Shown: positions 5,178 to 7,763 of the stretch, in pieces
Layout of the letters: each line of letters opens with the position of its first letter
Numbering within the stretch: the stretch's first letter is position 1
Assembly: GCA_902475645.1 (NCBI GenBank)
Contig: CABSAH010000082.1
Location: forward strand, 1 to 7,763
Length of the DNA stretch: 7,763 bases
Direction of reading: 5' to 3'
Source of the DNA: an uncultured Christensenellaceae bacterium
GTDB taxonomy: Bacteria; Bacillota; Clostridia; Christensenellales; CAG-138
Notes under the pieces: generated by a model
The model's input: the letters and a program-made list of their open reading frames with translations, nothing else
Databases searched by the model: none
Told to the model about the DNA's origin: nothing
Position numbers and translations under genes: made by a program

Positions 5178-6115
5178 CGTGACCCCTCCTTCTTGGTGAA
5201 GCTGATACGCGGGTCAACAACAGCCATAAGCAGGTCGCCCAACAGCAGGCCCAGTATGCTCATCACCGCGAATATTACGACAAGTGCAAGCACCATGTTG
5301 TTATCCTGCCTCTTTATAACGTCCACCAGCAATCCGCCCATGCCGGGTATGGAGTACAGCGACTCAACATAAATTGAACCCGATATGGTCAAAAGTATTG
5401 AACCGGGGATCAGATTGACCATAGGCACCACGGAATTGCGGAAAACATGGCGGAACCATATGGTGCTGTTCGGCACGCCCTTTGCGCGGGCAAGCTTGAT
5501 GTAATCCTTATTCGTTTCATCCACCATGTAACGCCTAAGCCACATTGCGTAGCTGGATATGGAAGGCAGCGCCAGCGAAATTACCGGCAGAATAAGGCTT
5601 GTCCACTCGGTTTCCTTGTAAAGCATGCTGACGCCGAACAGATCGGAACCGTAAAGCTGAATAAATATGAAGTACACGGCATTCGGCACGGCCTGTATGA
5701 ACACTATGTAGGCATTGCCCAGCTTATCGGCAATGCCGCCCTTGCTGCGCGCCATAAGCACGCCCAGCGCCATGCCAAGCGGCAGGCTCACGACCATTGA
5801 TATAAGACCGACCTTCATGGATATGCCGATCTTGCTGCCGATAATGTCCGTTATTTTCGCATTGATACGATAGCGGTAGGATATGCCAAGGTCGCCGCGA
5901 AGCGCATTGTATATGAACTTTCCTACCTGCACATACAACGGGTCTTTCAAGCCCATCTTGCGCAGACCAACCTCAATCTGCTGCGGACTCATCTTTTCAT
6001 AATTGCTGAAGTATCCTTCTTCAGGCATTGCGCGCACAAGGATGAACACAATAGTTATCAAAATAACCAAAGTCAGCAAAGCTCGTCCAAGTCGCTTTAA
6101 TGAATATACTAACAC
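5174..6115 (-). CDS. oppB: Oligopeptide ABC transporter permease OppB
   Basis: OppB is the other channel subunit. The 313-aa product is of normal length for the family. It has TM1 at about 9-29, then an extracytoplasmic segment with the family motif RKMGLKDPLYVQ (52-63) and the GDLGIS-YR sequence (74-82), which precedes the core. Further membrane segments lie near 98-122, 134-156, 172-193, 229-253 and 275-300. The cytoplasmic coupling loop is YIKLARAKGVPNSTIWFRH (205-223) leading to FRNSVVP. The SIPGMGGLLVD motif (around 255-265) and the terminal VVDPRI are also typical. The start is a GTG at 6115..6113 with AAGGAG 11 bases upstream, slightly distant; I see no better in-frame start. It lies 197 bases after oppA and overlaps oppC by 4 bases. 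Confidence 0.94.
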   Translation of the reverse strand: MLVYSLKRLGRALLTLVILITIVFILVRAMPEEGYFSNYEKMSPQQIEVGLRKMGLKDPLYVQVGKFIYNALRGDLGISYRYRINAKITDIIGSKIGISMKVGLISMVVSLPLGMALGVLMARSKGGIADKLGNAYIVFIQAVPNAVYFIFIQLYGSDLFGVSMLYKETEWTSLILPVISLALPSISSYAMWLRRYMVDETNKDYIKLARAKGVPNSTIWFRHVFRNSVVPMVNLIPGSILLTISGSIYVESLYSIPGMGGLLVDVIKRQDNNMVLALVVIFAVMSILGLLLGDLLMAVVDPRISFTKKEGSR

Positions 6116-6187
6116 TGTTTTAGTTTCTCCTTCAGGTCCCCTGCTGCGGTTTAGTGCGCGGGACTTTGTTTTATGTTGAAAGATCGT

Positions 6188-6223
6188 AAAAAAAAGCTCT
6201 TATGGGGCGCGCGTGCCGGCCCC
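6188..6223 (-). terminator. Second hairpin plus T8 tract between oppA and oppB, possible attenuator
   Basis: On the minus strand GGGGC (6223..6219) pairs with GCCCC (6208..6204), with two more inner G-C pairs possible. Eight bases later there is a run of eight T (6195..6188). The distance between stem and T-run is longer than in a classical terminator, so it may be a weak terminator, a pause site or an RNA-processing structure. Confidence 0.4.
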
Positions 6224-6235
6224 GTTCAGGAGAAT

Positions 6236-6276
6236 AAAAACGCGGCTCTGCCCCGCAGTATACAGAGCAGAGCCAC
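6236..6276 (-). terminator. Terminator-like hairpin after oppA, probable attenuator of oppBCDF
   Basis: In the minus-strand RNA GTGGCTCTGC (6276..6267) pairs with GCAGAGCCGC (6251..6242). This is a 10-bp stem with one G-U wobble and a 15-base loop, followed by G and five T. It starts 36 bases after the oppA stop. No convincing promoter is visible between it and oppB, so some transcripts must read through. The usual effect of this layout is more binding-protein mRNA than permease/ATPase mRNA. Confidence 0.8.
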
Positions 6277-6312
6277 ATTTTCTGTTTTAGAATAGAATTT
6301 CCGTGTTAGGAA

Positions 6313-7763
6313 TTAGCCTTCCATGGCAGCGGTCCACTCGGCATACTGAGCATCGAACATATCCTGGCTCATAGCGGTCTTGTAGACGTACTGTCCCTTA
6401 TAACGGCTGCTGGACTGACCCATCATGGCGTACTGGCCTTCAAAGCCGTTGAGCTTGGTGGCCTGGTAGGAACCGCCGGAGATGAAGCCCGGAACTACGA
6501 TAGCGTGGTCAATATAGAAGCTTTCGGCCGCGGCAAACGCCTCGAAACGAGCATCCATATCGCTGGTTTCCTCGCGGGCAGCGTCAACCAGCTCATAGTA
6601 CTGGTCTATCAGGGCATTGGTTTCCGCGGTCTTGGTGTCCTGGAATACCCTGTAGGTATCGGTCTCATGGCAGAAGAAGTTATAGTTGTTCTTGCGCTCG
6701 AACGGATCGGCCCAGGTTTCGGGATCCATGAAGTCGGCGCCCCAGTTCAGCTCCTGCAGAGCGTAGTTACCGTTGCGGCGGGTCTCGTTAAGGAAATCGC
6801 TGCCGGAATACGGAACAACGATTATGTCAATGAAGTCTGCGCCAAGCAGTTCTTCAAGCTGCTGCTCCAGAACCACGGTGCAGTTTGCCCAGGTGGTGGA
6901 GGAGGTGTTGTAGTTAATGGGAACCTTGATGGGGAACTTGCAGCCGGCGGCTTCCAGCTCTGCCTTGGCGGCGTCGCGATACTGGACGGCAAGCTCGGGG
7001 TTGAAGCTCTCATTCTCGGTATACTTGGCAAGTCCGCCGTAGAATACGTAGTCCTTACCATTGTTCACGGAGAAGCCCTTCGGGGTAACGGTGTTGATCT
7101 TATGGATGGAAGGATCGTCGCCGGGGTACTTGGCAGCGAGGTAACCATCGCGATCGATGCCGTGGAATACGGCCTTACGGAAGTTCTCGTTATTGACGGC
7201 GATTACCCAATTCTCGGGCTCGTACTCAGCATCGAACTTGGGTTCGAAGTTGAAGCCGAAGAAGTAGGAATAGTCGCCTGTAACGCGGGTGCTGGAAATC
7301 ATCTGGCTCTTTTCGGGATCGCTCAGCCAATCGGCAACGATGTCGGAACCAATGCCCGCACCGTCAACCTCGCCGCGGAGGAACAGCTCGGGTTCGAGCG
7401 TGGCAGCTTCGGTGTTGCAGGTCTGCTCGATGCGCTCAATGTAGATATGCTCGGCATCCCAGTTGTTCACGTTCTTGGTGTAAATGCGCTTTTCCTGGGG
7501 CTTAAACTCGGAAAGGATGTAAGCGCCGTTGAACCACATGGAGTAGTTATCAAGGCCGTAGGCATCGCCAAGCTCCGCAAGCAGAGAAGCGGGAGCGGGC
7601 CAATAGGTACCGAACTGCAAAGCGGTCAGGAAGTACGGACGGGGCTTTACCATGTGGTAAACCAGGGTCAGCTCGTCAACGGCTTCTACGCCCAGATCTT
7701 CGGGAGCGACAGCGGGGACTTCGGTCCAGGTGTCGTACTTTTCGGTTTCCTTGTTCCAATCGG
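6313..7763 (-). CDS. oppA: Oligopeptide-binding protein OppA (family 5 extracellular solute-binding protein), N-terminus outside window
   Basis: This is the peptide-capturing lipoprotein of the Opp system. The frame stays open to the window edge, giving 482 residues. The ATG at 7653 is internal, because the preceding residues (VDELTLVYH) continue the family pattern into MVKPRPYFLTALQF. Family 5 (SBP_bac_5) signs are the FNGAYILSEF strand (about 77-86 from the edge), the NENFRKAVFHGIDRDG motif (191-206), the RDAAKAELEAAG segment and the NWGADFMDPETW motif that closes over bound peptide. The signal peptide and lipobox lie outside the window. The gene ends with TAA at 6315..6313, followed by a terminator-like hairpin. 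Its isoleucine codons are mostly ATC/ATT with few ATA, unlike oppB-oppF, which fits high expression. The peptide length and sequence preference cannot be read from this fragment. Confidence 0.93.
   Translation of the reverse strand, partial: DWNKETEKYDTWTEVPAVAPEDLGVEAVDELTLVYHMVKPRPYFLTALQFGTYWPAPASLLAELGDAYGLDNYSMWFNGAYILSEFKPQEKRIYTKNVNNWDAEHIYIERIEQTCNTEAATLEPELFLRGEVDGAGIGSDIVADWLSDPEKSQMISSTRVTGDYSYFFGFNFEPKFDAEYEPENWVIAVNNENFRKAVFHGIDRDGYLAAKYPGDDPSIHKINTVTPKGFSVNNGKDYVFYGGLAKYTENESFNPELAVQYRDAAKAELEAAGCKFPIKVPINYNTSSTTWANCTVVLEQQLEELLGADFIDIIVVPYSGSDFLNETRRNGNYALQELNWGADFMDPETWADPFERKNNYNFFCHETDTYRVFQDTKTAETNALIDQYYELVDAAREETSDMDARFEAFAAAESFYIDHAIVVPGFISGGSYQATKLNGFEGQYAMMGQSSSRYKGQYVYKTAMSQDMFDAQYAEWTAAMEG

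Noticed and set aside
5447..5800. A plus-strand open frame of 117 codons opposite oppB
   Set aside because: It is fully antisense to conserved OppB membrane and coupling-loop sequence, with composition typical of a shadow frame.
6116..6200. An independent promoter for oppB in the oppA-oppB gap
   Set aside because: The AT-rich stretch near 6165-6195 offers a weak TAAAAC/CATAAA -10, but no acceptable -35 lies 16-18 bases upstream, so read-through from oppA is more likely.
7651..7653. ATG at 7653 as the true start of oppA
   Set aside because: The frame is open for another 36 codons to the window edge, the residues before it continue the binding-protein pattern, and neither a signal peptide nor a ribosome binding site is found at this ATG.

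Overview
This window reads as a chromosomal segment of a Clostridia-like member of the Bacillota. The evidence is a short (56 aa) Gram-positive-type ribosomal protein S21, Opp ATPases of the cysteine-free Gram-positive (AmiE/AmiF-like) form, strong AGGAGG ribosome binding sites and frequent ATA isoleucine codons at moderate GC. Every gene I can support lies on the minus strand. The assignment is inference from the sequence; no database was searched.

Reading in the direction of transcription (high to low coordinates), the first and largest block is an oligopeptide ABC transporter operon, oppA-oppB-oppC-oppD-oppF (7763 to 1451). oppA, the extracellular binding protein, runs off the window edge, so its N-terminus and the operon promoter are not visible. 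A 197-base gap with a strong terminator-like hairpin and a second hairpin/T8 element separates oppA from oppB. oppB, oppC, oppD and oppF are then packed with a 4-base overlap, a 12-base gap and an 8-base overlap, and a 15-bp stem follows oppF. OppA should capture peptides outside the cell, OppB and OppC form the membrane channel, and OppD and OppF hydrolyse ATP.

The oddest feature is OppC. It is 562 aa, against the usual roughly 300-340, because about 230 residues are inserted in the first extracytoplasmic loop. The insert holds two tandem, recognisably duplicated modules (shared W-G and G-W-Y-Y-A motifs) that resemble small beta-sandwich carbohydrate-binding domains. This is the best candidate here for something undescribed.

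Next come two short housekeeping units. rpsU (S21) has a near-consensus promoter (TTGACT, 17 bp, TATAAT) and its own intrinsic terminator. surE (survival protein/nucleotidase) has an extended -10 promoter and is followed after 2 bases by the start of an RpiR-family regulator cut by the left edge of the window.

Three starts are set downstream of the longest reading frame because a good Shine-Dalgarno and family alignment agree: surE at 883, rpsU at 1255, oppF at 2395. No tRNA, rRNA, CRISPR, insertion sequence or phage gene was seen, and no stretch longer than 300 bases lacks a gene.
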